A stretch of 6,034 nucleotides of DNA, taken from the NCBI RefSeq assembly GCF_051233685.1, contig NZ_JBAMMY010000069.1:1-6034 (forward strand), written 5' to 3'. Every line of letters starts with the position of its first letter. Positions within the stretch are counted from its first letter, which is position 1. This document shows, piece after piece, positions 5,910 to 6,034 of the stretch. A program made the position numbers and the translations under genes. Below the pieces are notes generated by a model. The model did no database searches and was not told the DNA's origin. It saw nothing but the letters and a program-made list of their open reading frames with translations. This DNA is from RPRI01 sp051233685. GTDB lineage: Bacteria > Desulfobacterota > Desulfobacteria > Desulfobacterales > RPRI01.

Positions 5910-6034
5910 TCATGTGGGTAACCTGAATTCGAGTTTGCCACCAATGAGGTAGATCATGGTGATCAGGTTTTTGATGGTCCTGTATCCCCTGGCCTTGGCT
6001 TTAGCTGCTTGGATAAGGCTGTTGATTCCCTCAA
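5895..6034 (-). mobile_element. ISL3-family insertion sequence, one end
   Basis: The transposase tail and a short sequence beyond its stop form the end of an ISL3-type element abutting trlF. The candidate terminus begins around GGTTCCTCGC (5896-5905), placed there because trlF-like coding starts immediately outside it. The partner inverted repeat and any 8-bp target duplication are outside the window, so the boundary is an estimate. Confidence 0.5.
5910..6034 (-). CDS. ISL3-family transposase, C-terminal end (gene continues outside the window)
   Basis: The minus strand reads EGINSLIQAAKAKARGYRTI then KNLITMIYLIGGKLEFRLPT followed by a TGA at 5910-5912. The N.lIQ.aKakARGYR..kN...MIY.i.GKL pattern is the C-terminal signature of ISL3-family (IS204/IS1001/IS1096/IS1165) transposases, which use a DDE catalytic core. 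Only 40 codons are inside the window, so catalytic residues and intactness cannot be seen. The reading frame is the same as that of the trlF remnant, separated from it by this single stop. Few bases remain between the stop and trlF sequence, so the element's end must nearly coincide with the transposase stop, or has been deleted. Confidence 0.85.
   Translation of the reverse strand, partial: EGINSLIQAAKAKARGYRTIKNLITMIYLIGGKLEFRLPT

Noticed and set aside
5895..5924. AGGTT…AACCT inverted match around the end of the ISL3 transposase
   Set aside because: Five-base arms with a 20-base spacer are expected by chance; a true IS terminal repeat pairs with the far end of the element, outside the window.
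1..6034. CRISPR arrays, tRNA or rRNA genes, riboswitches, toxin-antitoxin pairs
   Set aside because: No regularly spaced repeats, no cloverleaf or rRNA-like sequence, no sizeable leader region and no small paired genes were seen on either strand.

Overview
The window is a bacterial genome island of moderate to low G+C: a decayed type I restriction-modification (R-M) locus hemmed in by transposase fragments of three different insertion-sequence (IS) families. No ribosomal, tRNA or housekeeping gene is present, so the host cannot be named. The density of IS debris and the mix of IS families suggest an environmental bacterium with an IS-rich genome. That is inference only.

Layout, left to right. 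(1) 1-511, plus strand: the C-terminal part of an IS1182-like DDE transposase that runs in from outside the window, with a small hairpin over its stop codon. (2) 512-617: AT-rich non-coding DNA that should hold the abutting ends of two IS elements. (3) 618-773, minus strand: the last ~50 codons of an ISAzo13-like transposase, with no start, joined directly to the next gene. (4) 748-2673, minus strand: hsdR, the restriction (motor and nuclease) subunit of a type I enzyme, cut off partway through its helicase half at the ISAzo13 junction. (5) 2648-3175, minus strand: a RhuM-family gene, apparently lacking its C-terminal part and overlapping the hsdR start. (6) 3168-5840, minus strand: a TrlF-like PHP/SMC-type ATPase whose N-terminus is missing. 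(7) 5910-6034, minus strand: the C-terminal end of an ISL3-family transposase, lying against the broken trlF 5' end.

The three defence-type genes are co-directional and overlap (8 nt trlF/rhuM; 14-26 nt rhuM/hsdR), so they were built as one translationally coupled minus-strand operon, probably downstream of hsdM and hsdS outside the window. The likely design was a type I R-M system carrying a PHP-domain coiled-coil ATPase as an extra module, comparable in layout to PrrC, which is embedded in a type Ic R-M locus. In the present state the PHP HxH end, the HsdR C-terminal helicase motifs and the RhuM C-terminus are all missing, so the island looks non-functional or at least restriction-dead.

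The points most worth a second look are the trlF-rhuM-hsdR arrangement itself, the three truncation junctions (two at IS remnants), and the in-frame placement of the ISL3 transposase end upstream of the trlF remnant.
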